Origin: Methylobacter sp.
Lineage (GTDB): Bacteria > Pseudomonadota > Gammaproteobacteria > Methylococcales > Methylomonadaceae
Assembly: GCA_004299305.1 (NCBI GenBank)
Contig: SCPZ01000118.1
Location: forward strand, 1 to 48,614
Direction of reading: 5' to 3'
Length of the DNA: 48,614 nt
A program made the translations under genes and the position numbers. Under the pieces are notes generated by a model. It did not search any database. It was not told the DNA's origin and saw only the letters and a list, made by a program, of their open reading frames with translations. This document shows positions 24,981 through 34,502 of the stretch, one piece after another (position 1 is the first letter of the stretch; the number at the start of each line of letters is the position of its first letter).

Positions 24981-25970
24981 GTGACATCAAATAAAATCGT
25001 CAGGGCGGCAGCGATACAGATTGCACCGGTGTTCGATTCTGCCTTCGGCACCGTCGACAAAGTTTGCCAGGCCATCAGCGATGCGGCCAAGGAAGGCGCT
25101 CAGCTGGTGGTATTCCCGGAAACCTTTGTGCCTTACTACCCGTATTTTTCGTTCGTGCTGCCACCGGTCGCCGCAGGCCGAGAACATTTAAAGCTTTACG
25201 AACATGCGCCGACCGTGCCGGGACCGGTCACCGATGCGGTTGCCGCCCAAGCCCGCGCGCTGGCCGTGGTCGTGGTGCTGGGCGTTAATGAGCGCGACCA
25301 CGGCAGTCTTTACAACACCCAATTGATTTTCGACGAATGCGGCAACTTGGCATTAAAACGCCGCAAGATCACCCCGACCTATCATGAACGCATGATCTGG
25401 GGCCAGGGCGACGCTTCCGGCCTGAAAGTGGTCGAGACCGGCATCGGACGGATCGGCGCATTGGCTTGCTGGGAACATTACAACCCGCTGGCCCGCTACG
25501 CCTTGATGGCGCAGCATGAAGAAATCCATTGCAGCCAATTTCCAGGCTCGTTGGTCGGGCCGATTTTTGCCGAGCAGATCGAAGTCACGATCCGTCATCA
25601 CGCGCTGGAATCCGGTTGCTTCGTGATCAACGCGACCGGCTGGTTACACGATGAGCAGATCGAATCGGTGACATCCGATCCCGGTTTGCAAAAAGCCCTG
25701 CGCGGCGGCTGTTGCACGGCCATTATATCGCCTGAAGGCCAACATCTGGCCGAACCGTTGCGCTCCGGCGAAGGCATGGTCATTGCCGATCTGGATATGT
25801 CGCTGATCACCAAACGCAAACGCATGATGGATTCGGTCGGCCATTATGCCCGCCCCGAGCTGTTAAGCTTGAGAATCAATGACAAGCCGACTGCGCCGAT
25901 GTTCAGCGATGAACCGGTAGCGATTTCTTTTCCAGCCCCCCAAAACAGCGAGCAACCCAGCCATGAATAG
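24981..25970 (+). CDS. nitC: Nit1C nitrilase
   Basis: Nitrilases hydrolyse nitriles to acid plus ammonia. In P. pseudoalcaligenes this gene's counterpart is required for growth on cyanide. The catalytic triad is visible: Glu47 ([12 protein letters not shown]), Lys129 ([12 protein letters not shown]) and Cys163 ([12 protein letters not shown]). 329 residues is the normal length. It starts with GTG at 24981, AGGAG eight bases upstream. The stop overlaps the radical SAM gene start by eight bases. Closest to the Nit6803 (Sll0784) group by memory of motif context; the natural substrate is not known. Confidence 0.95.
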   Translation: MTSNKIVRAAAIQIAPVFDSAFGTVDKVCQAISDAAKEGAQLVVFPETFVPYYPYFSFVLPPVAAGREHLKLYEHAPTVPGPVTDAVAAQARALAVVVVLGVNERDHGSLYNTQLIFDECGNLALKRRKITPTYHERMIWGQGDASGLKVVETGIGRIGALACWEHYNPLARYALMAQHEEIHCSQFPGSLVGPIFAEQIEVTIRHHALESGCFVINATGWLHDEQIESVTSDPGLQKALRGGCCTAIISPEGQHLAEPLRSGEGMVIADLDMSLITKRKRMMDSVGHYARPELLSLRINDKPTAPMFSDEPVAISFPAPQNSEQPSHE

Positions 25971-27057
25971 AGCCGAACCACAACTGATTACCGAGCTGCA
26001 ATCGTTGGGATTGCGGCTGGAAGATGCAGAATCCGGCCTTGCCGTCCGTCGCGGAGGGGCTGGCCCATCCGACCACAAAGCCGTTACCTTGGGCGGCAAA
26101 ACCATCATGGTGCCGATCGCCACAACAGGGGCAATCAACTCGCCGTTCATCGCCAGCCGTCCCGATGAACACGGCATCAGCATCATTCGCCGCGATGGCC
26201 GCGACATCGACTTGATTACATTTCCCCGCCAGCCGCTTTTTTACGGTTTAAAAACTGCGGACGGCGTGCCCTATTCCCATATCGCTACTCTACATGCGGC
26301 GGATGTATTGGCTACGACGGTGTTGCAATCCTGCATCCGCTACAGCAACCGAAAAAAGTCCTGCCAGTTTTGCGCGATTGAGCAATCGCTGCAAGCAGGT
26401 CTTACCATCCTCCGCAAAACGCCTGAACAGTTGGCCGAAGTCGCCCGTGCTGCGGTAGAGCTGGACGGCGTCAAGCACATGGTCATCACCACCGGCACGC
26501 CGAACCTGAGCGACTGCGGCGCGGCGATTCTGTGCGAAAGCGCCGTCGCGGTGAAAGCCGCCGTCAACCTGCCGATTCAAGGCCAATGCGAACCGCCGGA
26601 TGACGATAGCTGGTTCGAACGCATGAAGGCCGCAGGCATCGACAGCTTAGGCATGCACCTCGAAGCCGTCACCCCGGAAGTCCGCGCCCGGATTATGCCC
26701 GGCAAAGCCGGTGTGCCGATGGAACGATATATGGACGCTTTCGATGCGGCGGTTGCGGTGTTCGGCAGGGGCGAAGTCAGCACCTACATTCTGGCCGGGC
26801 TGGGCGATTCCGCAGAGGCGATCCTATCCGTTTGCGAACAGCTGGTCGGCAAAGGCGTTTATCCGTTCGTGGTGCCGTTTATCCCGGTTACCGGCACGCC
26901 GCTGGCCGATCATCCATCGCCCGATCCGCGCTTCATGCAGGATATTTTACAACCGCTCGGCGCTATGTTGAAACAAGCTGGGCTCCGCTCCGCCGACATA
27001 ACAGCAGGATGCGCCAAATGCGGCGCTTGCTCGGCCCTATCCAGTTACGAGGTCTGA
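25963..27057 (+). CDS. nitD: MSMEG_0568-family radical SAM-like protein
   Basis: 364 residues. Belongs to the Nit1C radical SAM family; reaction unknown. Cysteines that could hold iron-sulfur clusters are C124, C134 and C137 ([19 protein letters not shown]), a CX9CX2C spacing instead of the standard CX3CX2C. C350, C353 and C356 near the end ([10 protein letters not shown]) form a CX2CX2C group suited to an auxiliary cluster. TIM-barrel-like features follow: [36 protein letters not shown] and YILAGLGDS. Overlaps the nitrilase gene and is one base from the GNAT gene. Confidence 0.9.
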   Translation: MNRAEPQLITELQSLGLRLEDAESGLAVRRGGAGPSDHKAVTLGGKTIMVPIATTGAINSPFIASRPDEHGISIIRRDGRDIDLITFPRQPLFYGLKTADGVPYSHIATLHAADVLATTVLQSCIRYSNRKKSCQFCAIEQSLQAGLTILRKTPEQLAEVARAAVELDGVKHMVITTGTPNLSDCGAAILCESAVAVKAAVNLPIQGQCEPPDDDSWFERMKAAGIDSLGMHLEAVTPEVRARIMPGKAGVPMERYMDAFDAAVAVFGRGEVSTYILAGLGDSAEAILSVCEQLVGKGVYPFVVPFIPVTGTPLADHPSPDPRFMQDILQPLGAMLKQAGLRSADITAGCAKCGACSALSSYEV

Positions 27058-27058
27058 C

Positions 27059-27601
27059 ATGCTGAACGAAGCTATCAATCATTTTGTGCCCAACGAGTAC
27101 CTAGTCAAATGGGTAACCCAGGACTGGGAACGCGAACAAATGCTGCGCCTGCGCCAAGCGGTGTTTTGCGAGGAGCAAGGCGTTTTCCAGGGCAATGATA
27201 TTGACGACATCGACCGGGTTGCCACGCCGATTGTCGCGATTGCCTGCGTCGGCGGATTGCCCGATGAAGTGGTCGGAACCGTCCGCATTCACCAAGCCGA
27301 ACCGGGCATCTGGTGGGGCTCACGGCTGGCGGTCGCTGCCGACTACCGCAAACAGGGCAACTTGGGCGCGGCGCTGATCCGTCTGGCCGTTACGACTGCC
27401 CATGCCCAGGACTGCCACACCTTTTTGGCGCAGGTGCAAAGCCGCAATGTACTGTTGTTTCGCCGCCTGCATTGGCGTTCGCTACAGGAAATCGAACTGC
27501 ACGACCGCCCGCATCACCTGATGCAAGCCGATTTGGACTGGTATCCGCCCTATGCCGACGGTGCGACCGGCTTCATTGCGACCAGCAGGATTGCGGCATG
27601 A
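27059..27601 (+). CDS. nitE: GNAT-family N-acetyltransferase, MSMEG_0567/Sll0786 type
   Basis: 180 residues. The GNAT core is visible: LRLRQAVFCEEQGVF, then VVGTVRIHQAEPGIWWGSRL, AVAADYRKQGNLGAALIRLA (acetyl-CoA pyrophosphate loop) and FLAQVQSRNVLLFRRLHWRS. In some species this domain is fused to the AIR synthase-like protein that follows; here they are separate, with a four-base ATGA overlap. Acyl acceptor unknown. Confidence 0.9.
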   Translation: MLNEAINHFVPNEYLVKWVTQDWEREQMLRLRQAVFCEEQGVFQGNDIDDIDRVATPIVAIACVGGLPDEVVGTVRIHQAEPGIWWGSRLAVAADYRKQGNLGAALIRLAVTTAHAQDCHTFLAQVQSRNVLLFRRLHWRSLQEIELHDRPHHLMQADLDWYPPYADGATGFIATSRIAA

Positions 27602-28569
27602 ACGATCTAGCCCGGCTGACGCAAAGCATAAGGCAAAGCATCGGCTTGGCGCATAAGCGCGATATTGCTGCGGTGACGAACATGCTTCCGTTGCCGAAAG
27701 GTGCAATCCGCTTGGGAGACGACTGCGCCTCTATACCGGACCGGGACGGATTTTTATTGTTCGCAACAGAAGGTTTCCTGAATGAGTTTGTCGCGACTCA
27801 GCCCTGGTTTGCCGGTTACTGCGGCGTGATGGTCAATGTCAGCGATATTTACGCAATGGGCGGCAGGCCGATTGCCGTGGTCGATGCGATCTGGAGCGAC
27901 AGCGAACAACAAGCCCGACCGGTGCTGGAAGGCATGGTCGCCGCCTCGGAAATTTATCGCGTGCCTATCGTCGGCGGACACAGCAATCTTCGCAACGACC
28001 GCTCGCAACTGTCGGTGGCGATTCTCGGTCGCGCCAATAAATTGCTCAGCAGTTTTGCGGCAAAAGCAGGGCAAAAACTGCTGGCGGCGGTCGATTTGCG
28101 CGGGCATTTTCGGGAACCTCATGCGTGGTGGGATGCGAGCACCGGTTCGCCACCCGAACGATTACGTGAGGATCTGGAATTATTGCCGCAACTTGCCGAA
28201 ACCGGTCTGTGTGCCTCGGCAAAGGACATCAGCATGGCCGGCATGGTCGGCACGGTGCTGATGCTGCTGGAGTGCTCCGGCTTGGGCGGCGTAATCGATG
28301 TGAACGCGATACCGCGCCCTCCAGGTATTCCGTTAGAGCCTTGGCTGTGCTGTTTTCCCAGTTACGGCTTTGTATTAAGCGCGGAAGGTCGGCATACCGG
28401 AGCCATCATCGAACATTTCTCCCGGCGCGGCATTAGTTGCGCGGTAATCGGCGAAACCGACACGTCCGACCGCCTGAAACTTGCCGATGCCGACAAAGAG
28501 GAACTGCTATGGGACTTGCACGCGAGCCCGTTGACCGGCTGCGGCCCAAAATTCAAGCAGGGGGTGTAG
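27598..28569 (+). CDS. nitF: AIR synthase-like (PurM-type) protein, Sll0787 family
   Basis: 323 residues of the PurM/SelD/ThiL ATP-grasp-like fold. Visible: [24 protein letters not shown], the metal/phosphate segment [41 protein letters not shown] and [19 protein letters not shown]. It probably activates a substrate with ATP for the cluster's unknown product. The start is ATG 27598, overlapping the GNAT stop; a longer in-frame opening back to 27313 lies inside the GNAT gene and is ignored. Confidence 0.9.
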   Translation: MNDLARLTQSIRQSIGLAHKRDIAAVTNMLPLPKGAIRLGDDCASIPDRDGFLLFATEGFLNEFVATQPWFAGYCGVMVNVSDIYAMGGRPIAVVDAIWSDSEQQARPVLEGMVAASEIYRVPIVGGHSNLRNDRSQLSVAILGRANKLLSSFAAKAGQKLLAAVDLRGHFREPHAWWDASTGSPPERLREDLELLPQLAETGLCASAKDISMAGMVGTVLMLLECSGLGGVIDVNAIPRPPGIPLEPWLCCFPSYGFVLSAEGRHTGAIIEHFSRRGISCAVIGETDTSDRLKLADADKEELLWDLHASPLTGCGPKFKQGV

Positions 28570-28680
28570 GGTACGCTACGCGTACCTTCCACATTGATTT
28601 TTATGAAGATTACAAAGGTACGCACAGCGTACCTACCTAAGCTAACTGCTTTGCAACTTTTACGGTAAGAGGCCTTATCC
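28570..28680. repeat. Palindromic insert between nitF and nitG
   Basis: AGGGTACGCTACGCGTACCT (28568-28587) and AGGTACGCACAGCGTACCT (about 28617-28635) surround a short AT-rich spacer. The same GTACGC...GCGTAC motif occurs at 17089-17115 and 17234-17250. It interrupts an otherwise tightly packed operon. Confidence 0.6.
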
Positions 28681-28968
28681 ATGCCTGAAATGCGTTTTCG
28701 CGTCCGTTGGCCGGACCAATCCACCAGTCTTTGTTATTCGCCGTCACAGGTGATCAAGGATTTTTTTAAACCGGGCGAAACCTACGAATTGGAAGATTTT
28801 CTCGCCCGTAGCCGGGCGGCTTTGCAAATCGCCAGCGAGCGGGTTCGGCAGAAATACGGTTATACCTGTTCCAGTGCAATGAGCCAATTGGCTGAAATTG
28901 AAACTGTCGCCGCGCGATTTTTGGACATTGAAAACCCGAAGGTCTTGATCGAAGAGTTCATAAGCTAA
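28681..28968 (+). CDS. nitG: MSMEG_0570-family nitrogen starvation response protein
   Basis: 95 residues. Conserved start MPEMRFRVRWPDQSTSLCYS, PSQVIKDFF, the YELEDFLARSRAALQIASERV helix and EIETVAARFLDIE. The family is found only with these clusters; role unknown, perhaps a small subunit. Here the gene is separated from its neighbours on both sides by repeats, but its frame is intact. Confidence 0.88.
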   Translation: MPEMRFRVRWPDQSTSLCYSPSQVIKDFFKPGETYELEDFLARSRAALQIASERVRQKYGYTCSSAMSQLAEIETVAARFLDIENPKVLIEEFIS

Positions 28969-29222
28969 GGATGTAAGCCGGAAACTCCACCTCATGCTAC
29001 GCGCCCACCGACAAGCTCGGGGGGAGACCTTCCAGGTTTTCCAAACCTGGAAGGTCTAACTGGCAGCATTCTTACAGGCGGGGCAATCCTGTCCCAAACG
29101 TTTGATAACTTGTCTATACGCCGACATGACTGCTCTGAAATACACTTGCTTATAACGACAAGCGCGCTGCGTAGGAACGAGAACAATCACAAATCGCTAC
29201 ACCACAATAAAGAGAGAACTCC
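28969..29222. repeat. Hairpin and repeat spacer before nitH
   Basis: GACCTTCCAGGTTT (29027-29040) and AAACCTGGAAGGTC form a 14-bp hairpin with a 3-nt loop, a common dispersed palindrome. A TATAACGACAAGCGCGCTGC-type repeat with AGGAACGAG (about 29151-29180) follows. AGAGAG lies before the nitH ATG. These may weaken transcription into nitH or carry their own promoter. Confidence 0.65.
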
Positions 29223-30530
29223 ATGAATAATCAACAAAACAATCCTCACCCACATTACCCAGTCATTATCGTCGGCGGCGGCCAAGCCGGTTTGTCGGTC
29301 AGCTATCACTTGCAAAAGCTGGACATCAGCCATATCGTCTTTGAAAAGAACCGGGTCGGCCATTCCTGGCGCAACGACCGCTGGGACAGTTTTTGTCTGG
29401 TGACCCCGAACTGGCAATGCCGGTTGCCGGACTTTCCGTATCAAGGCGACGATCCGCAAGGCTTCATGCTCAAGGATGAGATTGTCGACTATGTCGAAGC
29501 CTTTGCCGAAAAGGTCAATGCGCCATTAAACGAAGGCGTAGCCGTAACCCGTGTCCGCAGGAGCAAACAAGGTTGGCTTGAGGTGACGACCAGCGCCGGT
29601 GACTTCACCGCCGATCACTTGGTCGTGGCAACCGGAGGTTACGATATTCCGATTGTTCCGGATTATGCGCACAGTCTTCCCGAACGCATCACCCAGGTTC
29701 ACTCCATGCATTACCGCAACCCGCAGCAACTTCCGCCCGGCGAGGTGCTGGTGGTGGGGTCCGGCCAATCCGGCGTACAGCTGATGGAAGACTTGCACTT
29801 GGCCGGACGGAAAGTGCATTTGGCCGTGGGTAATGCACCGCGTTCGCCGCGCCTGTATCGCGGCCGGGAAACTACCGAATGGCTGTACGACCTGGGCTTT
29901 TACCAGCTGACCGTGGATAAACACCCGCTGGGCGATGCGGCTAAACACAAGACCAACCACTACCTGACCGGGCGCAACGGCGGCCATGAAATCGATTTGC
30001 GCAAGTTTGCACTGGAAGGTGTCCGCCTGTACGGCACCATGGCGAATATCCACGGCAGTACGCTGGAATTCAAGGCGGACTTGACTCAAAACCTCGACGA
30101 AGCCGACGAGGTCTATGTGCGGATACGCGAGGATATTGACCGCTATATCGCGGACAACCGGATTGATGCGCCGGAAGAGCCGCCGTTCAGCAAAATCTGG
30201 GAACCCGAATTCGATCCGACCGCGTTGGATGCCGATGCCGCCGGTATCACATCGATCGTCTGGGCAATCGGTTTCCGTCCCGATTACAGCTGGATAGAGC
30301 TGCCGGTTTTCGATGGTCGTGGACATCCGCAATTCCAGCGCGGCGCAAGCAATGAAGAGGGGCTTTATTTTATCGGCTTGCCTTGGCTCAACACCTGGGG
30401 TTCCGGTCGCTTTCTGGGCATTGCCGAAGATGCGCAATACTTGACCGGGGTGATTCGGGACAAGATAGAGACGGCGCAAAGCCAGACCTGCACATCGCGC
30501 GGGCCTGCTGCGAACCGAGAGTTAAGTTAA
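29223..30530 (+). CDS. nitH: MSMEG_0569-family FAD-dependent oxidoreductase
   Basis: 435 residues, a flavoprotein monooxygenase-like enzyme. N-terminal FAD motif VIIVGGGQAGLSVSYHL, RNDRWDSFCLVTPNWQCRLP (typical of this group), the ATG motif LVVATGGYDIP, an NAD(P)H motif VLVVGSGQSGVQLMEDL near residue 177 and the C-terminal IGLPWLNTWGSGRFLGI. Last gene of the Nit1C set. The reaction is unknown, but it would let the pathway oxidise an intermediate. Confidence 0.92.
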   Translation: MNNQQNNPHPHYPVIIVGGGQAGLSVSYHLQKLDISHIVFEKNRVGHSWRNDRWDSFCLVTPNWQCRLPDFPYQGDDPQGFMLKDEIVDYVEAFAEKVNAPLNEGVAVTRVRRSKQGWLEVTTSAGDFTADHLVVATGGYDIPIVPDYAHSLPERITQVHSMHYRNPQQLPPGEVLVVGSGQSGVQLMEDLHLAGRKVHLAVGNAPRSPRLYRGRETTEWLYDLGFYQLTVDKHPLGDAAKHKTNHYLTGRNGGHEIDLRKFALEGVRLYGTMANIHGSTLEFKADLTQNLDEADEVYVRIREDIDRYIADNRIDAPEEPPFSKIWEPEFDPTALDADAAGITSIVWAIGFRPDYSWIELPVFDGRGHPQFQRGASNEEGLYFIGLPWLNTWGSGRFLGIAEDAQYLTGVIRDKIETAQSQTCTSRGPAANRELS

Positions 30531-30982
30531 ACTTCGAAAACCGTACAGAAATTTAAGAGACACGCCAGAAACCGGTCAATGCATAGCCTGCCCCGACCGG
30601 TTATACGCCAAAATTGCGGCCTGCGCGAATTAGAATAAATCACACGTTTGCGAAATGATTTTTCTAGGATTTTGTAGACCAACCCTATCATCGCTGCTGT
30701 CCATCCCCAACTTCAGCCCTCGTTGTCATCCAATCTATTAACAGGACTCTACCTTAAATTAGGCGATTTCCTGCGAAAAATAAAATACGCAACTTCAACA
30801 GCTAAGAAATAGCACACGGATGACGCTGATTGGACGGATTTAAACGGATTTTTAACAATTCTAATGACTTAGAGTTTTATCAGTGATTATCTGTCTAGTC
30901 CGTGTCATCCGTGTTCCATTATAAATTAGCCATACTGAGTAGTTAAGATTGTAGAATGTGGGGGCTTATTTTTGCGAGTTAC
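30531..30982. repeat. Intergenic repeats between nitH and phoR
   Basis: No gene. A single family B end (GGCGATTTCCTGCGAAAAAT at about 30763-30782) is followed by a family A relative: ACACGGATGACGCTG near 30813 through CATCCGTGTTCCATTATAA and the end CTGAGTAGTTAA at 30935-30946. The left end of this A copy is degenerate. Confidence 0.65.
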
Positions 30983-32281
30983 CTAATTGCAAACCCGCTT
31001 AACCGGGAAATGACAACTGAACCGGCTGCCCTTGCCCAATTCACTGACTATATTTAGCTTGGCGTCATGCCTCATCAGCACATGTTTGACGATGGCCAGG
31101 CCTAACCCGGTGCCGCCCACCTTCTTGATACGCTTGGCTTCAGACCGGTAAAACCGTTCGGTAACGCGGGGAATATCGATCGCTGCAATACCTTCGCCCT
31201 GATCCTCAACATCCAGCACTATGTCATCTTTAGATACATACCAGCGCACTTTTACCACGGAATCTTCCGGCGAATATTTCAATGCATTGCCCAACAGGTT
31301 AGTAAAGGCGCTACGCAGTTCCTGTTCTTCGCCAACGATATGCACATCTGTTTCCAGGCTCAATTCGATCCGTGCTTCGATTCCAACAGGGGAGGAAGCT
31401 TTGCCATGCACTGTTTCCGCCTCTTTACAAATTTGGCTTAATAAGGCAGGAATATTAACGCACTCGGTTTTCTGCTGTTTGGTTTCCAGGCGTGTCAGCA
31501 ATAGTAAATCATCGACCAGATGTTGCATTCGCTCGGTCTGTCCATGCATTTGCTGAAACGAGGTGGTTAATAAAGGCGATTTGCCGTCATCCATGTCCTG
31601 CAAGGTTTCCAGGTAACCTTTTAGTACGGTCAGGGGCGTTCTGAGTTCATGCGACACATTCGCCACAAAATCCTTGCGCATCCTTTCCATTTTTTTCAGC
31701 TGCGTAACATCCTGAGCCAATAACAGGCGCAAGCCTGCGCCATAAGTAACAATCCGCACAGCCAGCGTGATGCGGCTGTCTACCGGTGACGTTAATATAA
31801 CGGGCTCGCTGTAATTCCCGGATTTAAGGTAGCGGATAAAATCAGGGAAACGAATAAGATTGGGAATACGCTGGCCTTTATCCGTTTGTTGCAAGCCGAA
31901 AACTTCCCTGGCTGCTTTATTTGCCCACTCGATCTCGTCATTGGTACCCAAAACGACAGCGGCATCAGGTAAGGCCTCGGTGGACTGGCGAAACTGGTCG
32001 ACCATTCTACCCAGTTTCTTTTTACGTTTTTTTTCGTTCTTTTTAATGCGGTAAACATGGTAATAAATTTCTTCCCAAACGCCGGTGGTCTTGGGGTATT
32101 TGGTGCGGCCTCCTGTTCGTATCCATCGTTCAAACCGGTTAATCTGGAATAGCTGGCGCATAAACATACCTAGCGTCAATACCAACGCCAAAGGCATGAA
32201 AAGCCCGGTCATTCCGCCTACTATCGATACCGCTAAAAACAGCAGCAATCCGGTAATCAGTTCTTTTTGCCAGATACCCAT
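30983..32281 (-). CDS. phoR: Phosphate-regulon sensor kinase PhoR
   Basis: 432 residues. Two short N-terminal TM helices with almost no periplasmic loop, a basic linker, a PAS domain (LPDAAVVLGTNDEIEWANKA), HisKA with His211 (NVSHELRTPLTVLKGYLETL) and an ATPase domain with NLLGNALKYSP, DQGEGI and GGTGLGLAIVKH. This is the standard PhoR plan: the kinase senses phosphate through the Pst/PhoU complex rather than directly. It lies five bases after phoB in the same operon. Confidence 0.94.
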   Translation of the reverse strand: MGIWQKELITGLLLFLAVSIVGGMTGLFMPLALVLTLGMFMRQLFQINRFERWIRTGGRTKYPKTTGVWEEIYYHVYRIKKNEKKRKKKLGRMVDQFRQSTEALPDAAVVLGTNDEIEWANKAAREVFGLQQTDKGQRIPNLIRFPDFIRYLKSGNYSEPVILTSPVDSRITLAVRIVTYGAGLRLLLAQDVTQLKKMERMRKDFVANVSHELRTPLTVLKGYLETLQDMDDGKSPLLTTSFQQMHGQTERMQHLVDDLLLLTRLETKQQKTECVNIPALLSQICKEAETVHGKASSPVGIEARIELSLETDVHIVGEEQELRSAFTNLLGNALKYSPEDSVVKVRWYVSKDDIVLDVEDQGEGIAAIDIPRVTERFYRSEAKRIKKVGGTGLGLAIVKHVLMRHDAKLNIVSELGKGSRFSCHFPVKRVCN

Positions 32282-32286
32282 ATCGA

Positions 32287-33009
32287 TTACGACGGCATAG
32301 CTATAGGTGCAGCTGACGAATCGGCCACTGAAAATCGATAGCCGAAACCGCGCACAGTTTGAACTAAATCTTCCCGACCGTGCTCACCCAGGATTTTACG
32401 TAATCTCCGTATATGCACGTCAACAGTGCGTTCTTCGATGTAGACGCTACGTCCCCAGACCTGATCCAGTAATTGGGTGCGCGTGAATACTTTGTCGGGA
32501 TGGGTCATAAAAAACTGCATTAAGCGAAACTCGGTCGGACTTACGTCCAGCTGTTTATCGCCGATGCTGAATCGGTGCTGCTCGGTATCCAGGACCAAGT
32601 TTCCCAGACTGATTTGCGCCAGGTCGTTTATTTTTCCGGTTCTGCGTAACACGGCGCGGATACGCGCCACCAACTCCTTGGGCGAAAAGGGTTTGGTCAT
32701 ATAATCGTCAGCGCCGATTTCCAGGCCTCTAACCTTATCCTCTTCCTCGCCGCGCGCCGTCAGCAAAATAATAGGCAATTCCCGATACATGGAATCTTTT
32801 TTTAACCGCCTGGCCCATTCGACACCGCTGACTCCCGGCAACATCCAGTCCAACAAAATCAGGTCCGGCAAGGCCTCATCCATGACTTTTTGAGCGTCTT
32901 CCGCATCCGCTGCCGCAATCGACCTAAAGCCGGCCTGCTCAAGTATCATCAGCAACATCTCTCTGATCGCATCTTCGTCTTCAACAACAAGAATATTTAA
33001 ACTAGGCAT
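32287..33009 (-). CDS. phoB: Phosphate-regulon response regulator PhoB
   Basis: 240 residues. Receiver with Asp54 (LILLDWMLPGVSG), Thr in LLTARGEEEDKV, Lys in DYMTKPFSPKEL, and an OmpR-type winged helix (VSPTEFRLMQFFMTHPDKVF, YIEERTVDVHIRRLRKIL). When phosphorylated by PhoR it activates phosphate-starvation genes. ATG at 33009. A single TGTCATAAAA half-site on the minus strand (about 33064-33073) is a weak Pho-box candidate. Confidence 0.96.
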   Translation of the reverse strand: MPSLNILVVEDEDAIREMLLMILEQAGFRSIAAADAEDAQKVMDEALPDLILLDWMLPGVSGVEWARRLKKDSMYRELPIILLTARGEEEDKVRGLEIGADDYMTKPFSPKELVARIRAVLRRTGKINDLAQISLGNLVLDTEQHRFSIGDKQLDVSPTEFRLMQFFMTHPDKVFTRTQLLDQVWGRSVYIEERTVDVHIRRLRKILGEHGREDLVQTVRGFGYRFSVADSSAAPIAMPS

Positions 33010-33095
33010 AATTAAATTTGGGATAAGGATAAGTTAGACATTCTAGCAAACTACATATTACCCTTTTATGACAAACAGGATTTGCTTGTTGTAAT

Positions 33096-33275
33096 GTAAC
33101 TACTCAGCAGATAGAAAATGGAACACGGATTAAACTGATAAACACAGGTAAAATTAATAAATGTGCTATCCATCGACTCTTTAAAAATCTGTTTAAATCC
33201 GTCCAATCCGTGTCGCCTAGAGGCGCCTACTTTTGGCATCCGTGTTCTATTATAAAATTAGCCCTGAGTAGTTAC
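33096..33275. mobile_element. Family A MITE-like element with 8-bp flanking duplication (180 bp)
   Basis: The ends are a perfect 12-bp inverted pair, GTAACTACTCAG (33096-33107) and CTGAGTAGTTAC (33264-33275). GTTGTAAT lies directly outside both ends (33088-33095 and 33276-33283), as expected for an 8-bp target duplication. The interior has ACACGGAT/ATCCGTGT units and a nested REP-like module at 33213-33236. No coding frame. The same end occurs at 167, 30935 (one mismatch), 37628 (one mismatch) and 37695. Confidence 0.8.
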
Positions 33276-33283
33276 GTTGTAAT

Positions 33284-33452
33284 GATAAGTGTAAGACTCA
33301 CATTACAAAATAAAGAACTTCAAAAAAATTCCCAAACCTACCTGATTAAAGGTATTATTCCACCTACCTCGCCTACGTAATAATACCTATTTTGCAGATT
33401 AGCGTAGCGCACATCCGACGACCGCTGCCGCAGAGCTTCAACTACTTTAATC
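33284..33452. other. Upstream region of the PhnD-like gene with a hairpin
   Basis: AGGTATTATT (33350-33359) and AATAATACCT (33379-33388) form a perfect 10-bp hairpin with a 19-nt loop, followed by ATTTTGC. It may be a weak terminator or leader structure. No clear Pho box or ribosome site is seen. Confidence 0.45.
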
Positions 33453-34502
33453 ATGATTGAAATTTTACGTCGATATAGCCTCTTAACGCTGTTGTTGCTC
33501 TTTAGTTGTGTTGTCTTTGCCGAACCGCCTCCCGTGGAAAACGTAGCGGATCAAGCCCAAACAACTCAAATATCGAAAGATAATGCAAAACCCAAAAAAA
33601 CCATCTTCATGGAATGGTGGAATTTATTGTTGGATTTACCTTTGTTTAGTGGCTGGAACCAACAGTCAGATGACCACTATAAACCCAGTTTCAGCGCACA
33701 AGGCGCATCTAAACTGACCAAATATATAATCGGCATCCATCCCTTGCATAACCCCAGACGGCTGTTTGAAGTTTACGGCCCTATTGTCGATTTTCTTAAC
33801 GCAAATATACCTGAAGCGGATTTTACCCTGGAAGCATCGCGCAATTATGAGGAGTTCGACCGTAAACTCTATAGCGGACACTTTGATTTTGCGATGCCCA
33901 ATCCTTATCAAACCGTCAACTCGCTTAAGTACGGCTATCGCGTATTCGGCAAAATGGCCGATGACGATGATTTTCGCGGCATCATTCTAGTGCGTCGCGA
34001 CAGCGGCATTAACACCGTCGCCGACCTCAAAGGCAAAACCGTATCGTATCCGGCGCCGACTGCGCTGGCAGCAACCATGATGCCCCAGTATTACCTGCAT
34101 ACCCACGGCATTGATATTAATCACGACATAGAAAATCGCTATGTCGGTTCGCAGGAGTCCTCCATTATCAACGTGTTACGCGGACATGTCGCAGCCGGAG
34201 CAACCTGGCCGGTACCCTGGAAAACATTCAGCAAGGAAAATCCCCAGCTAGCCGAACAGCTTGAAGTCAAATGGAAAACCGAGCCCTTGCAAAACAACGG
34301 TTGGGTCGTGCGTAAAGACCTACCGACAGGGGTGGCAGACAAATTTGCTACACTGCTGTTTAATCTCAACCAGCACCAACAAGGCCGGGAAATGTTGGCG
34401 CGCATTCCGGTTAGCCATTTTGAACCGGCTAATGACGACAGTTATGGCCCGGTGCAGGCATTTATTTCGACCTTTATCAAAACAGTGCGGCCTTTAGAAT
34501 AA
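33453..34502 (+). CDS. PhnD-like periplasmic binding protein
   Basis: 349 residues. Signal peptide (LLTLLLLFSCVVFA), then a proline/lysine linker and a type 2 periplasmic-binding fold of the phosphate/phosphite/phosphonate group: IIGIHPLHNPRRLFEVYGPI, YSGHFDFAMPNPYQTV, LVRRDSGINTVADLKGKTVS, and AAGATWPVPW near residue 250. No transporter permease or ATPase gene is nearby. Its stop is directly followed by the ATG of a membrane GGDEF-EAL protein, so it more likely presents a ligand to that sensor than to a transporter. The ligand is unknown; a phosphorus compound is suggested by family and by phoBR next door. Confidence 0.88.
   Translation: MIEILRRYSLLTLLLLFSCVVFAEPPPVENVADQAQTTQISKDNAKPKKTIFMEWWNLLLDLPLFSGWNQQSDDHYKPSFSAQGASKLTKYIIGIHPLHNPRRLFEVYGPIVDFLNANIPEADFTLEASRNYEEFDRKLYSGHFDFAMPNPYQTVNSLKYGYRVFGKMADDDDFRGIILVRRDSGINTVADLKGKTVSYPAPTALAATMMPQYYLHTHGIDINHDIENRYVGSQESSIINVLRGHVAAGATWPVPWKTFSKENPQLAEQLEVKWKTEPLQNNGWVVRKDLPTGVADKFATLLFNLNQHQQGREMLARIPVSHFEPANDDSYGPVQAFISTFIKTVRPLE

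Noticed and set aside
27313-27597. 95-residue N-terminal extension of the AIR synthase-like protein
   Set aside because: It lies within the GNAT gene in another frame; the ATG at 27598 has the operon-typical overlap.
33060-33078. Pho box before phoB
   Set aside because: Only one half-site (TGTCATAAAA, minus) fits; the second half is too different. Kept only as a note under phoB.
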